From Neotamlana sargassicola (lineage in GTDB: Bacteria > Bacteroidota > Bacteroidia > Flavobacteriales > Flavobacteriaceae), in the NCBI RefSeq assembly GCF_020523965.1, contig NZ_JAJAPX010000002.1, positions 496,001 to 560,000 on the forward strand: 64,000 nt of DNA. The letters run 5' to 3'. The translations under genes and the position numbers were made by a program. Numbering within the stretch: the stretch's first letter is position 1; each line of letters opens with the position of its first letter. The notes beneath the pieces are model-generated. The model worked only from the letters and a program-made list of their open reading frames with translations. It did not search any database and was not told the origin of the DNA. Positions 1 to 9,144 of the stretch are shown here, one piece after another.

Positions 1-306
1 GCAGGTATGGAAATACAATTAACAAACGAGGCTTTTCGATTGTATAGGGGTTTAATAAAACATAATGAAAATGTTTTTATTAAAAGAAAGAAAAATAATA
101 CTTTTCACGTCAATGGCAAACGAATAACAAGTTATACCTTTAAGAAAAACTATTATTTTATGTTGGGAGATAATAGAAAACAATCACGCGACTCAAGATA
201 TTTTGGCTTTCTACCAGAAGAAAAAATTATTGGCAAAGTATCTTGTGTTTTATTTTCTAATAAAGACGACAAATTTCAATGGAATCGTTTATTTAAAGGT
301 GTGTAA
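1..306 (+). CDS. Signal peptidase I-like protein, C-terminal part (cut by left window edge)
   Basis: The reading frame is open at base 1, so the gene starts upstream and only about 101 C-terminal residues are visible. The motif GDNRKQSRDSR followed by FGFLPEEKIIGKV is the conserved C-terminal box of S26 signal peptidases (GDN-x3-S-x-DSR-x2-G). The catalytic Ser and Lys would lie in the missing part, so activity cannot be judged. The stop codon is only 6 bp before the RND permease gene, which suggests a shared operon. An S26 peptidase beside an exporter can act on exported peptides, but no substrate peptide is visible here. Confidence 0.75.
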   Translation, partial: AGMEIQLTNEAFRLYRGLIKHNENVFIKRKKNNTFHVNGKRITSYTFKKNYYFMLGDNRKQSRDSRYFGFLPEEKIIGKVSCVLFSNKDDKFQWNRLFKGV

Positions 307-312
307 TTAAGT

Positions 313-3300
313 ATGAGACTCAAGTTTTCTTCTTTTACAATTTTAACTGTTTTTATTTGCCTTTCTATCATTGGCGCAAGTTTAATACCCTTATTAAGTG
401 TTCAGCTTAAACCCTCTCAACAAAAAACAGCTTTAAATATTAATTTTAGCTGGCGAGATGCATCTGCTAAGGTTTTAGAACAAGAAGTGACCTCTAAACT
501 GGAAGGTGTTTTTAATACGGTTAGGGGTATTCGAAATATACGCTCTGTATCTCGAAAAGGTATAGGTTCTGTGTACTTAGATTTTAAGAAAGGCTCCGAT
601 ATGGAAGCCATTCGTTTCGAGTTGACTAACCTTATACGTCAAACTTACGAAGACTTGCCCGAAGGCGTAAGCTACCCTTACCTATCAGGTAATATACAAA
701 CTGAAGATACCGATAGAAAAAAAGCCATTTTAACCTATAGTATCAATGCCCATGAAAATCCCTATTACATAAAAAAATATACCGAAGATAAATTAGTGCC
801 CAGACTTACTGAAATTAAAGGGGTTAATGAAGTAAGCGTTAGAGGTGCTTCAACATACGAATGGGTTATAACATACAATACCAATACATTATTACAGCTA
901 AACTTATCTGTAGACGATATCTCTCAGGCTATTAATACGTTTCTGCAAAAAAAACAATTAGGTGTTGGTAGTTTTGCGTCTAAAAGCAGTTCAAAAAAAG
1001 AAGAAGTCTCTATGTCTATGGTTTTTAATTCGGATGAAACTATTGACTGGTCATCTATTCCAATTAAAAAGATTGGAGATAGGGTTATTTATCTAGAAGA
1101 TGTCACTAAAATTAAATTTCAAGAAGCACAGGTAAATAGTTATCATCGTATTAACGGATTAAACTCGGTATCTATAGTCATAATTTCAGAAAAAGGTGTA
1201 AATACCATAGATTTAGCAAAACAAGTAAGAGTCATTGTCGATGGCTTAAAGGATGAGGTTTATAACGATGGGTATTCTTTGAGACTTACTCGAGATGCCT
1301 CGGAATTTTTATCTGAAGAAATTGGTAAAATAGAATTACGTACACTTTATTCATTACTTATTTTATTAGTACTCATTTTAATAATAAATAGAAGCCTAAA
1401 ATATCTAGTGGTTTTACTTTTAAGTATTATTATAAATTTATCTATTGCTGTTATTTTTTATTATTTGCTTCATGTAGAACTGCATATGTACTCCTTTGCA
1501 GGTATTACTATTTCCTTTGGTATTATAATAGACAATAGTATTATTATGATAGATCACCTTAGAAACAAAGGTGATAAAAAAGCATTTTTAGCCATACTTG
1601 CAGCAACATTAACAACCATTGGCGCATTAATGATTATTTTCTTTTTAAAGGAAGCCCAACGTATAAACCTATGGGATTTTGCTATTGTTATAGCGATTAA
1701 TGTTGGTGTCTCCTTAGCTGTGTCATTATTTTTTGTGCCTGCATTGTTAGAAAAATTTAAAATAGAAAAAAAGCGGGTTAATTATTCTAGAAAACGTAAA
1801 CGTGCAGTTGTAAAATTCAACAAAGGGTATTTAAAAACCATGTTGCTTTTTAAACGTAAACCTGTAAAATGGGTGTTTGTTTTACTATTTATTTTTGGCT
1901 TTGGTTTACCTTTACATTTAACACCCGAAAAAATTAAGGGAGAAGGATTCTGGATAGACACCTACAATAAAACATTTGGTAACGAATGGTTTAAAAAAGA
2001 AGTAAAGCCAACCCTTGAAAAAATTATAGGTGGCTCACTCAGGCTTTTCTCTGAAGAAACCTTTGCAAATTCCTACCATGCGGAACCCGAAAAAACAATG
2101 CTTAGAGTAACTGGAGAAATGCCTCCGGGGTGTACAATTGAGCAACTAAATACGTTGATTGGGCACATGGAAAATTTAATTTCCAAATACGATGAGGTAA
2201 GTTTGTATGAAACAGATATTTATGGTCCACAAAATGCCAATATTAATATTTATTTTAAAGATGAATTTGAATTCGGTAGTTTCCCATATACTCTAAAAAG
2301 TTTGCTAGAATCTAAGGCTATTAGTCTGGGTGGATCTGACTGGACAGTTACAGGTGTTGGTCGTGGTTTTTCTAATGCTTTAGGTACAGGCTATGAAAGC
2401 CAAAGAATTACCATGGAAGGTTATAATTATGATAAGTTATATAAATACGCCGAAGCTTTTAAACAACAACTTATTGATAGTTCCATGGCTAGAATTAAAG
2501 ATATAGAAATACAAAGTGGCGGACGCTCTACAACAGGATTAGGGGAGTATTATTTAAATTTTGACTTAGAAAAAATTGCTGATGTGGGAGTTTCTCAATC
2601 TAATATTTACAGGTTTTTAAAAAATCAGGTATATACAAGTAACATTACTTCTATAGTGAATAACGACGAGATCCAATCGGTAAAATTAGTGTCAGATAAT
2701 TACAAAAAATTTAATGTCTGGGATTTAAGAAATACACCATTATGGATTGGAAATCAGCAATACAAATTAAATCAATTGGCCAATATAAATAAAAGGAATT
2801 CTGGTAATATCATTTCTAAAACCAATCAAAAATATAGTTTAACCATTGCATACGATTTTATAGGAACTTATCAATTGGCTAAAAAAGTAAAAGATGACAA
2901 TATAAAATCTTTTAGGGAAAAATTACCCATTGGGTTTAATATTGGAAAGACTAAAAATGGAAATTGGGATAAAGATGGTGCAAACCAATACTACTCGCTA
3001 TTTATCGTTATTTTAATTATTTTCTTTGTTTGTTCTATTCTATTGGAATCACTAAGGCAACCCTTTGCCATAATAAGTATGATTCCTATTTCGTTTATTG
3101 GTGTATTTCTAACCTTTTATCTATTCAATTTTAATTTTGATCAAGGCGGCTATGCATCTTTCATTTTGTTGTGTGGAATTAGTGTTAATTCAGCATTATA
3201 TATAATAAATGATTATAATAATTTAAAAAAGCAATTTCCAAATCGAACGATTCAATTACTATATTTTAAAGCTTTTAACTATAAAATTATTCCTGTCTTT

Positions 3301-3471
3301 TTAACAATAATTTCTACAATTGTTGGACTTATTCCATTTGTTTGGAACGGTAAAAATGAAGCGTTTTGGTTTTCGTTTGCTGTGGGATCAATAGGAGGTT
3401 TAATTTTTTCATTAATTGGTATCCTAATTTATTTACCGCTTTTTATTCTAAAAAAAATTAAAAATCCATGA
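313..3471 (+). CDS. RND-superfamily efflux permease
   Basis: The 1052-residue length, one N-terminal membrane helix, two large periplasmic loops and two bundles of hydrophobic helices (about residues 340-480 and 890-1050) are the HAE/HME RND transporter layout. TM4 carries GIIIDNSIIMID, matching the G-x3-D-(D/N) proton-relay motif, so a proton-driven pump is likely. It should span the inner membrane and work with a membrane-fusion protein and an outer-membrane channel. Neither partner gene is visible, so they may lie upstream. The 3' end overlaps the next gene by 4 bp, indicating translational coupling. The substrate is unknown. Confidence 0.9.
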   Translation: MRLKFSSFTILTVFICLSIIGASLIPLLSVQLKPSQQKTALNINFSWRDASAKVLEQEVTSKLEGVFNTVRGIRNIRSVSRKGIGSVYLDFKKGSDMEAIRFELTNLIRQTYEDLPEGVSYPYLSGNIQTEDTDRKKAILTYSINAHENPYYIKKYTEDKLVPRLTEIKGVNEVSVRGASTYEWVITYNTNTLLQLNLSVDDISQAINTFLQKKQLGVGSFASKSSSKKEEVSMSMVFNSDETIDWSSIPIKKIGDRVIYLEDVTKIKFQEAQVNSYHRINGLNSVSIVIISEKGVNTIDLAKQVRVIVDGLKDEVYNDGYSLRLTRDASEFLSEEIGKIELRTLYSLLILLVLILIINRSLKYLVVLLLSIIINLSIAVIFYYLLHVELHMYSFAGITISFGIIIDNSIIMIDHLRNKGDKKAFLAILAATLTTIGALMIIFFLKEAQRINLWDFAIVIAINVGVSLAVSLFFVPALLEKFKIEKKRVNYSRKRKRAVVKFNKGYLKTMLLFKRKPVKWVFVLLFIFGFGLPLHLTPEKIKGEGFWIDTYNKTFGNEWFKKEVKPTLEKIIGGSLRLFSEETFANSYHAEPEKTMLRVTGEMPPGCTIEQLNTLIGHMENLISKYDEVSLYETDIYGPQNANINIYFKDEFEFGSFPYTLKSLLESKAISLGGSDWTVTGVGRGFSNALGTGYESQRITMEGYNYDKLYKYAEAFKQQLIDSSMARIKDIEIQSGGRSTTGLGEYYLNFDLEKIADVGVSQSNIYRFLKNQVYTSNITSIVNNDEIQSVKLVSDNYKKFNVWDLRNTPLWIGNQQYKLNQLANINKRNSGNIISKTNQKYSLTIAYDFIGTYQLAKKVKDDNIKSFREKLPIGFNIGKTKNGNWDKDGANQYYSLFIVILIIFFVCSILLESLRQPFAIISMIPISFIGVFLTFYLFNFNFDQGGYASFILLCGISVNSALYIINDYNNLKKQFPNRTIQLLYFKAFNYKIIPVFLTIISTIVGLIPFVWNGKNEAFWFSFAVGSIGGLIFSLIGILIYLPLFILKKIKNP

Positions 3472-5450
3472 AAAAAATAATTGTTTTATTAAATGTTATT
3501 TTATTAATAGTAGCCCTATTGTTTAGTTTTACTGGTTGCAATGCCAACAAAGAAGAAAAAAAACTGGAAATAGCTTTAGAGTTGGCGGGAGAGAATAGGA
3601 AAGAATTACAAAAAGTTTTAGACCATTACCAAACGCCTAAGGATAGTTTAAAATTAAAAGCAGCAACATTTTTAATATCTAATATGCCATACCATAGTTT
3701 TACCGAGATTGATGAGAGGTTCAATAGTGTTTTTAGAAAAATGGGAAGAGGTAAACTATTTACTGCTGATAAATCATACCGAAAATCTGAATTTAGAAAA
3801 CGATTACGCAATCATTCAAATTATTTAAAAGAGCGTGATTCATTTCCTATAAATAAAAAAGTTAATGACATTGAAGTTTTAAAAGCAGATTTTTTAATTG
3901 ATAATATTGAATTAGCATTCGAAGCATGGTATAGAATACCTAGGAAGAAAAGAGCTTCTTTTGATGATTTTTGTAATTATATTTTACCTTATAGATCATA
4001 CAATGAGCCTGTAGAAATTGATAGTCGTTCAAAACTGTATCAAAAATATTCATGGGTTTATGCAGAACTAGATAAAGGTGAGGCAATAGAATCCATTATA
4101 GACAAAATGGCTACGGAATTTGATTATAACATATTTCTTAGTATACCAGAATACTATCCTTATCCGCTTAGTATTAGTCAAATAGAAAAATCTAGATTTG
4201 GTTTATGCGATGATAATATAAATTATTGGGTAAATGTTTTTAGAGCAATAGGTATTGTGGCTTCTAAGGATTTTGTTTCACATTGGGGTAATCATCACTC
4301 TAATGGTCATTCGTGGTTATTTGTAAAATATATGGATAAAGAATACATGACCAATCCTGGGAGTAATGATAATTTGAACGAACTTTATAAAAATGAGAGT
4401 ATCCCTCTGGTTAGAAGAGTTTCATTTAAGCACCAAAATGAATCAAATTTTTCACTTCTTAGTACTAATGTTACATCTACTTATATAAAAACATTAAATA
4501 TAAAAATAGATAATGTATTGAACGTAGATATTGAAAGGCCTGTATTGTGTGTTTTTGATAGAAATAAAGAATGGGAAATTGTTAGCAATGGTTCTAATTC
4601 TTGGGGTAAAAGTGAGTTTTTAAATGTAGGGGTAAATGTATTATACTTAGCTGGTTCAGTTAATAATAATGGAGAGATTATTCCTCTTAATTATCCTTTT
4701 TATATCAATCAAAATAAAGAAATGCATTTTTTTGCTCCTAAAGACTCAATTATAAAGAATGCTACCTTATTAAGGAAGTATGGTCTAAGCAGTCCAAAAG
4801 ATAGGCAAAAGGTAGATTGGCCTAAAAACTTAAATAGTTCTGAAATACAAGTTTCTAATGATAAAAATTTTCAATATTATAAAACTGTTTATAAAATTGA
4901 AAATTTTAATAGTACTCAATTGCAAAAAGTTAACTTTAATTCATCAGAGAAGTATAAATATATAAGATTTAAATCCAATAATAGAGAAGAATCTTATTTA
5001 GCTGCATTAGGCTTTTATGATGACAAAAAAAATAAGTTACAGGAAAAAGCAAATCTTTTTGAAGAAAATTTAACTATTGCAAATAGAAAAAACAAGATTG
5101 ATGTTGCCTTTGACGGTAATCCTTTATCCTTTTGTGGAGGGACAGACTTTTCTATTGGTATGAAACTTGACAAACCCACAACTATTGGAGCTATTGAATT
5201 TCAAGCAAGAAATGATGGGAATCATATAGATGAAGGAGACGTTTATGAACTGTTTTATTGGGATAAAAATTGGACGTCTTTGGGGAGCCAAAAAGCTAAG
5301 GATACTGTGCTTTATTATGACGTTCCTAAAAATTCTTTGCTATGGTTGAAAAACCATACCAAAGGAAAAGAGGAACATGTATTTACAATAGATCAATATG
5401 GAGGACAAAAGTGGCTAGGTTTTGATAATGATATTCAAAATCATCTTTAA
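3468..5450 (+). CDS. Transglutaminase-fold lipoprotein with C-terminal discoidin-like domain
   Basis: A hydrophobic leader ends in FSFTGC, so Cys24 is the probable lipidation site. The middle contains a transglutaminase/papain-like core: FGLCDD with Cys247, then NGHSW with His281, then MTNPGSN where the third catalytic position is Asn296 rather than the usual Asp. About 250 C-terminal residues look like beta-sandwich sequence, and the last 130 (IGAIEFQARNDGN onward) resemble a discoidin/F5-8-type fold. It overlaps the RND gene by 4 bp and probably belongs to its operon. Whether it is a peptidase, a transglutaminase or a binding protein cannot be told from sequence. Confidence 0.7.
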   Translation: MKKIIVLLNVILLIVALLFSFTGCNANKEEKKLEIALELAGENRKELQKVLDHYQTPKDSLKLKAATFLISNMPYHSFTEIDERFNSVFRKMGRGKLFTADKSYRKSEFRKRLRNHSNYLKERDSFPINKKVNDIEVLKADFLIDNIELAFEAWYRIPRKKRASFDDFCNYILPYRSYNEPVEIDSRSKLYQKYSWVYAELDKGEAIESIIDKMATEFDYNIFLSIPEYYPYPLSISQIEKSRFGLCDDNINYWVNVFRAIGIVASKDFVSHWGNHHSNGHSWLFVKYMDKEYMTNPGSNDNLNELYKNESIPLVRRVSFKHQNESNFSLLSTNVTSTYIKTLNIKIDNVLNVDIERPVLCVFDRNKEWEIVSNGSNSWGKSEFLNVGVNVLYLAGSVNNNGEIIPLNYPFYINQNKEMHFFAPKDSIIKNATLLRKYGLSSPKDRQKVDWPKNLNSSEIQVSNDKNFQYYKTVYKIENFNSTQLQKVNFNSSEKYKYIRFKSNNREESYLAALGFYDDKKNKLQEKANLFEENLTIANRKNKIDVAFDGNPLSFCGGTDFSIGMKLDKPTTIGAIEFQARNDGNHIDEGDVYELFYWDKNWTSLGSQKAKDTVLYYDVPKNSLLWLKNHTKGKEEHVFTIDQYGGQKWLGFDNDIQNHL

Positions 5451-5459
5451 TGACTAGGT

Positions 5460-5816
5460 ATGGTTTTTATCATCTCAATCAAACCGGACTTTGAAAGCTT
5501 CGCGCGCTTCTATTTTAATAGTTCCGGTAGCGTAGCGTACATTGGAGGAAGCGAACATAATATTACGTTTACAGCTTCAAAGGAGGTTTTACACGAAGGA
5601 TTAGCTATTAAAGTTGGTGGTGATAAAAATAATATCAGACTTAAAAATGGGAATTTCCCACATCAAAACGATTTTAAGGCGCATAATTTTGAGTTGAATA
5701 ATCAAACTTCTTTTCCTGTGGTTTTATCCAATAAAAGTCAAGGTGTAAAAGTGAAATCTCTTGGGCAGGTAACCGATTTGGGAACGGGTAATAAAATTGA
5801 AAAATTAACGAAATAA
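5460..5816 (+). pseudogene. Probable 3' remnant of a larger secreted protein at the PUL boundary
   Basis: The 118-codon frame has no signal peptide although all neighbours are exported. Residues from about 35 onward (regularly spaced short hydrophobic strands, with HEGLAIKVGGDKNNIRLKNG) look like the end of a beta-helix or beta-sandwich protein. The first 30 codons have a different character, including GC-rich segments unusual here (GCTTCGCGCGCTTC and GTAGCGTAGCG). It follows the transglutaminase-fold gene by 9 bp and precedes the first sulfatase by 1 bp. I read it as the surviving tail of a deleted PUL gene fused to unrelated sequence. A short real gene is the alternative. Confidence 0.45.
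5493..5509 (+). repeat. GC-rich short repeat, left copy (inverted relative to 39390-39408)
   Basis: GAAAGCTTCGCGCGCTT is, on the opposite strand, AAGCGCGCGAAGCTTTC. This matches 39390-39408 except for a 2-base insertion there. GCGCGC runs are rare in this AT-rich sequence, and the two copies bracket the sulfatase-to-fucose-dehydrogenase block. The match is short, so chance is possible. Confidence 0.35.
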
Positions 5817-5817
5817 T

Positions 5818-7170
5818 ATGAGAATTATATCCTTAACGTTTTTGTCGGTTTTCTTATTGATTTGTAGTTGCAAATCGGCTCCAACTGAAGCACCACAAAA
5901 GCAAACCAATGTCGTAATTATTTACACCGACGATTTGGGTTACGGCGATTTATCATGTTATGGCGCACAAGGATACAGCACGCCAAATTTAGATAAAATG
6001 GCAAGTGAAGGTATGCGTTTTACAGATTTTTCGGTGTCTAGTTCAATCTGTTCACCATCGCGTGCTGGCCTGTTAACAGGGCGATATGCCGAACGCTGGG
6101 GGTATGAGAACGGTGTGTTTTGGCCATACAGTCAAGATGGTATGCCAGCTACCGAAGTTACTATTGCCGATATGCTTAAAAAACAAGGATATGCTACGGG
6201 AATGGTTGGTAAGTGGCATTTAGGTCATAAGCCAGAATTTGCACCAACGGCACAAGGATTTAATATGTATTACGGTATTCCGTTTAGTAATGATATGTGG
6301 CAAGATCCAGAAATGCCTGTGGCAAGTCATGTAGTTTTTAACGAAGGTTATAATTTAGATGATTTTAAAACCAAAAATCCGAAGAAAAAATTCAGAAATA
6401 AAGTGCCTTTAGTAGAAGGTAATGAAGTGATTGAGTGGCCAGTAAATCAAGCGTTATTAACTAAAAAATATACCTATAAGGCTAAGGAGTTTATTAAGGC
6501 TAATAAAAATGAACCATTCTTTCTTTACATGGCGCATAGTATGCCGCATATTCCGTTATATGCTTCAAAAGATTTTAATGGAACAACAGAACGCGGATTG
6601 TTTGGTGATGTTATCTCGGAAATCGATTGGTCGGTTGGTGAAATTTTAAACACGTTAAAAGTGAATGGTTTAGCCGAAAATACCTTGGTGATTTTTGCTT
6701 CAGATAACGGGCCATGGATAAGTAAACAGCCTAATGCCGGAAGTGCAGGCGGATTGCGTGATGGGAAATTTTCGCCTTACGAAGGAGGAAGTCGAGTGCC
6801 CTGTATAGTTTGGCAACCTGGTTTTGTACCAAAGGGTGTGGTTTCTAATGCGCAAACATCAACTTTAGATGTTTTTCCAACCATTGCTAATCTAGTTCAA
6901 TCGGAATTGCCAAATAATTTAAAAATAGATGGTTTAAACATCGCTTCGGTTATTTCTGGTGATACAAAAATTCCTGAACGCGACTATTTTTTATATCGTG
7001 GAAATGCCATTAGAGTCGGCAATTGGAAATACGTAAAAACTAAAAAGGAAGAACAGCTATTTAATCTTTTAACCGATAAAGAAGAGGTTAAAAACGTAAT
7101 TAAAGATTATCCAGAGAAAGCAAACCTTTTAAAATCTAAACTAGATTCAATAGCAGTTTCATTACAATAA
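5818..7170 (+). CDS. S1-family (formylglycine-dependent) sulfatase, lipoprotein
   Basis: This 450-residue alkaline-phosphatase-fold sulfatase has a lipobox-like leader (LLICSC, Cys18). The N-terminal metal motif IIYTDDLGYGD is present, and the formylglycine signature is C-S-P-S-R with Cys78 as the residue to be oxidised, followed by LLTGR. GKWHLGH and ASDNGPW, which supply substrate- and metal-binding residues, are also present. It should remove sulfate esters from polysaccharide or oligosaccharides in the periplasm or at the cell surface. It is the first of three clustered sulfatases. The formylglycine could be installed by the product of 41251-42339. The ester position attacked cannot be read from sequence. 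Confidence 0.92.
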   Translation: MRIISLTFLSVFLLICSCKSAPTEAPQKQTNVVIIYTDDLGYGDLSCYGAQGYSTPNLDKMASEGMRFTDFSVSSSICSPSRAGLLTGRYAERWGYENGVFWPYSQDGMPATEVTIADMLKKQGYATGMVGKWHLGHKPEFAPTAQGFNMYYGIPFSNDMWQDPEMPVASHVVFNEGYNLDDFKTKNPKKKFRNKVPLVEGNEVIEWPVNQALLTKKYTYKAKEFIKANKNEPFFLYMAHSMPHIPLYASKDFNGTTERGLFGDVISEIDWSVGEILNTLKVNGLAENTLVIFASDNGPWISKQPNAGSAGGLRDGKFSPYEGGSRVPCIVWQPGFVPKGVVSNAQTSTLDVFPTIANLVQSELPNNLKIDGLNIASVISGDTKIPERDYFLYRGNAIRVGNWKYVKTKKEEQLFNLLTDKEEVKNVIKDYPEKANLLKSKLDSIAVSLQ

Positions 7171-7236
7171 AATATTTTATGGTGTATTATTTATATGGAA
7201 TGCATCATAATTTATAATTTTTTTTTACTAGGTAAA

Positions 7237-7244
7237 TACATTTG
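7237..7244 (+). promoter_or_regulatory. Candidate flavobacterial -7 promoter element
   Basis: TACATTTG fits the Bacteroidetes/Flavobacterium -7 consensus TAnnTTTG and lies about 40 bp upstream of the second sulfatase in a 114-bp AT-rich gap. No clear TTG -33 box is at the ideal distance, so the call is tentative. Confidence 0.35.
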
Positions 7245-7284
7245 TAAAACATTATTAAAATTAAATTTAGAATAATTCAACTTC

Positions 7285-9132
7285 ATGAAGCATAGCACAA
7301 AAAAATATTTATTTCCTAGAATAATTATAGCCTTGGTTTTTATTGTTGTAAGCTGCAAACCCAACAAAAAAGAATCAACCGAAATACTTAAAACAGATAA
7401 ACCAAATGTTATTGTGCTTATGGTAGACGATGTTGGTTATGGCGATATCGCAGCCCATGGCAACGAATGGATTAAAACACCCAATATCGATAAGTTACAC
7501 GATCAAAGCACGCGGTTAACCAACTTTCATGTTAGCCCGACGTGTGCACCAACTCGTGCCGCATTTATGACTGGGCATCATAATTATAGAACTGGTGTGT
7601 TTTTTACCATAAAAGGGCGTTCCCTTATTCTTGAAAAAGAAAAAACAATGGCTCAAGTGTTTAAAGATAATGGCTATAATACCGCTATGTTTGGTAAATG
7701 GCATTTGGGCGATAATTATCCGTTTCGTCCGCAAGACAAAGGTTTCGATGAGGTGCTAATGAATAATGGCGGGGGCGTAGGACAAACTATGGATTACTGG
7801 AATAACGATTATTTTGATGACACCTATGTGCATAACGGAAAGCTAGAAAAGTTTGAAGGCTATTGTACCGATGTTTGGTTCGAAAATGCTAAAAAATATA
7901 TTGGTGAACATAAGGACGAACCGTTTTTCTGCTATTTAGCAACAAATGCAGCGCATTCACCGTATTGGGTCGATAATAAATATTTAAATCCGTACAAGGA
8001 TAACGAAAACATACCAAACGCTGCTTTTTATGGTATGATTGCGAATATCGATGAAAATCTTGGCAAGTTAGTCGATTATTTAAAGTCGATTGACTTAATG
8101 GATAATACCATTTTAGTGTTTACTTCAGATAATGGTTCTGCTGCCGGAAACAAAATGGGCGAAGGGCAAGATCGTTTAGATGGTTTTATTGCCAAAGGAA
8201 ATAACGCCGGTATGCGAGGTGTAAAAGCGAGCATGTACGAAGGTGGGCATCGCGTGCCGTTTTACATTCATTGGAAAAACGGTGGTATAAACGTAGGTAA
8301 AGATATTAATGATTTAACAGCGCATTACGACATATTTCCAACATTGGTAGAGCTTTGTGATTTAGAATTAAAAGAAGATTTAAAATTTGATGGTTCAAGT
8401 TTAGTGCCTTTAATGAATGGCGATAATGCTAATTTCGACGACCGTATAGTTTACGTGAACACACAATTTTCTACCGATCCTGTGCCGTGGAAGCGTACCG
8501 CATTAATGCATAAAAACTGGAGACTTGTTGAAGGAACAGAATTATACGATTTAAATACAGACCCAGAACAGCGCACCAATTTAGCCGATAAATATCCTGA
8601 AAAAGTTGAATTATATAAAGCGGAATATGATAAATGGTGGGCAGAAATAGAACCTACTTTTGTTGAAAAGCCATTTTTTATTGTAGGTAACGAAGCCGAA
8701 AATCCAACAACCTTGTTTTGTCACGATTGGCATAGCGAAACCTTTACGCCTTGGAAACAAGATCACATTCGCACGGGGCAAATAAATAATGGCTTTTGGC
8801 GAGTTAAGGTTGAAGAAGCTGGAACTTATACTATAAAATTACGTCGTTGGCCAGAAGAAACACGTTTACCCTTGGGCGCCAAAGCACCGCTTCGTCCAGC
8901 ACTCGAAGGTACAAGTGTTACGGCCAGTAAAAACAGTAAGGCTTTAAATATTAAAAATTCCAGAATTGAAATTCAAGATATTAAAATGTCTAAACCAGTA
9001 AATCTTGATGATGAGTATGTTGCCTATAAAGTAGAGTTGGAAAAAGGAGAAACACATTTAAATACTTGGTTTACTTTAGATGACGGTGTAGAAATTGGAG
9101 CTTATTACGCCACAATTGAAAAACAACTTTAA
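7285..9132 (+). CDS. S1-family sulfatase with extended C-terminus, lipoprotein
   Basis: The leader ends VVSC (Cys24), suggesting a lipoprotein. Catalytic motifs are VLMVDDVGYGD, the formylglycine signature C-A-P-T-R with Cys87 (the CxPTR variant), GKWHLGD and TSDNGSA. At 615 residues it is longer than its neighbours. The extra 130 or so residues after the catalytic domain (from about residue 480) form a beta-rich module that starts near FFIVGNEAENPTTLFCHDW. Together with the 450- and 496-residue sulfatases it suggests removal of differently placed sulfates from one glycan. The general layout resembles sulfatases of fucoidan-degrading Flavobacteriaceae, but the S1 subfamily was not checked. 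Confidence 0.92.
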   Translation: MKHSTKKYLFPRIIIALVFIVVSCKPNKKESTEILKTDKPNVIVLMVDDVGYGDIAAHGNEWIKTPNIDKLHDQSTRLTNFHVSPTCAPTRAAFMTGHHNYRTGVFFTIKGRSLILEKEKTMAQVFKDNGYNTAMFGKWHLGDNYPFRPQDKGFDEVLMNNGGGVGQTMDYWNNDYFDDTYVHNGKLEKFEGYCTDVWFENAKKYIGEHKDEPFFCYLATNAAHSPYWVDNKYLNPYKDNENIPNAAFYGMIANIDENLGKLVDYLKSIDLMDNTILVFTSDNGSAAGNKMGEGQDRLDGFIAKGNNAGMRGVKASMYEGGHRVPFYIHWKNGGINVGKDINDLTAHYDIFPTLVELCDLELKEDLKFDGSSLVPLMNGDNANFDDRIVYVNTQFSTDPVPWKRTALMHKNWRLVEGTELYDLNTDPEQRTNLADKYPEKVELYKAEYDKWWAEIEPTFVEKPFFIVGNEAENPTTLFCHDWHSETFTPWKQDHIRTGQINNGFWRVKVEEAGTYTIKLRRWPEETRLPLGAKAPLRPALEGTSVTASKNSKALNIKNSRIEIQDIKMSKPVNLDDEYVAYKVELEKGETHLNTWFTLDDGVEIGAYYATIEKQL

Positions 9133-9144
9133 TTTAAAAAATGA

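Noticed and set aside
313-3471. RND permease as part of the PUL
   Set aside because: It runs with the signal-peptidase-like and transglutaminase-fold genes and is separated from the PUL by a gene remnant. Its sequence is an efflux type, not a glycan importer.
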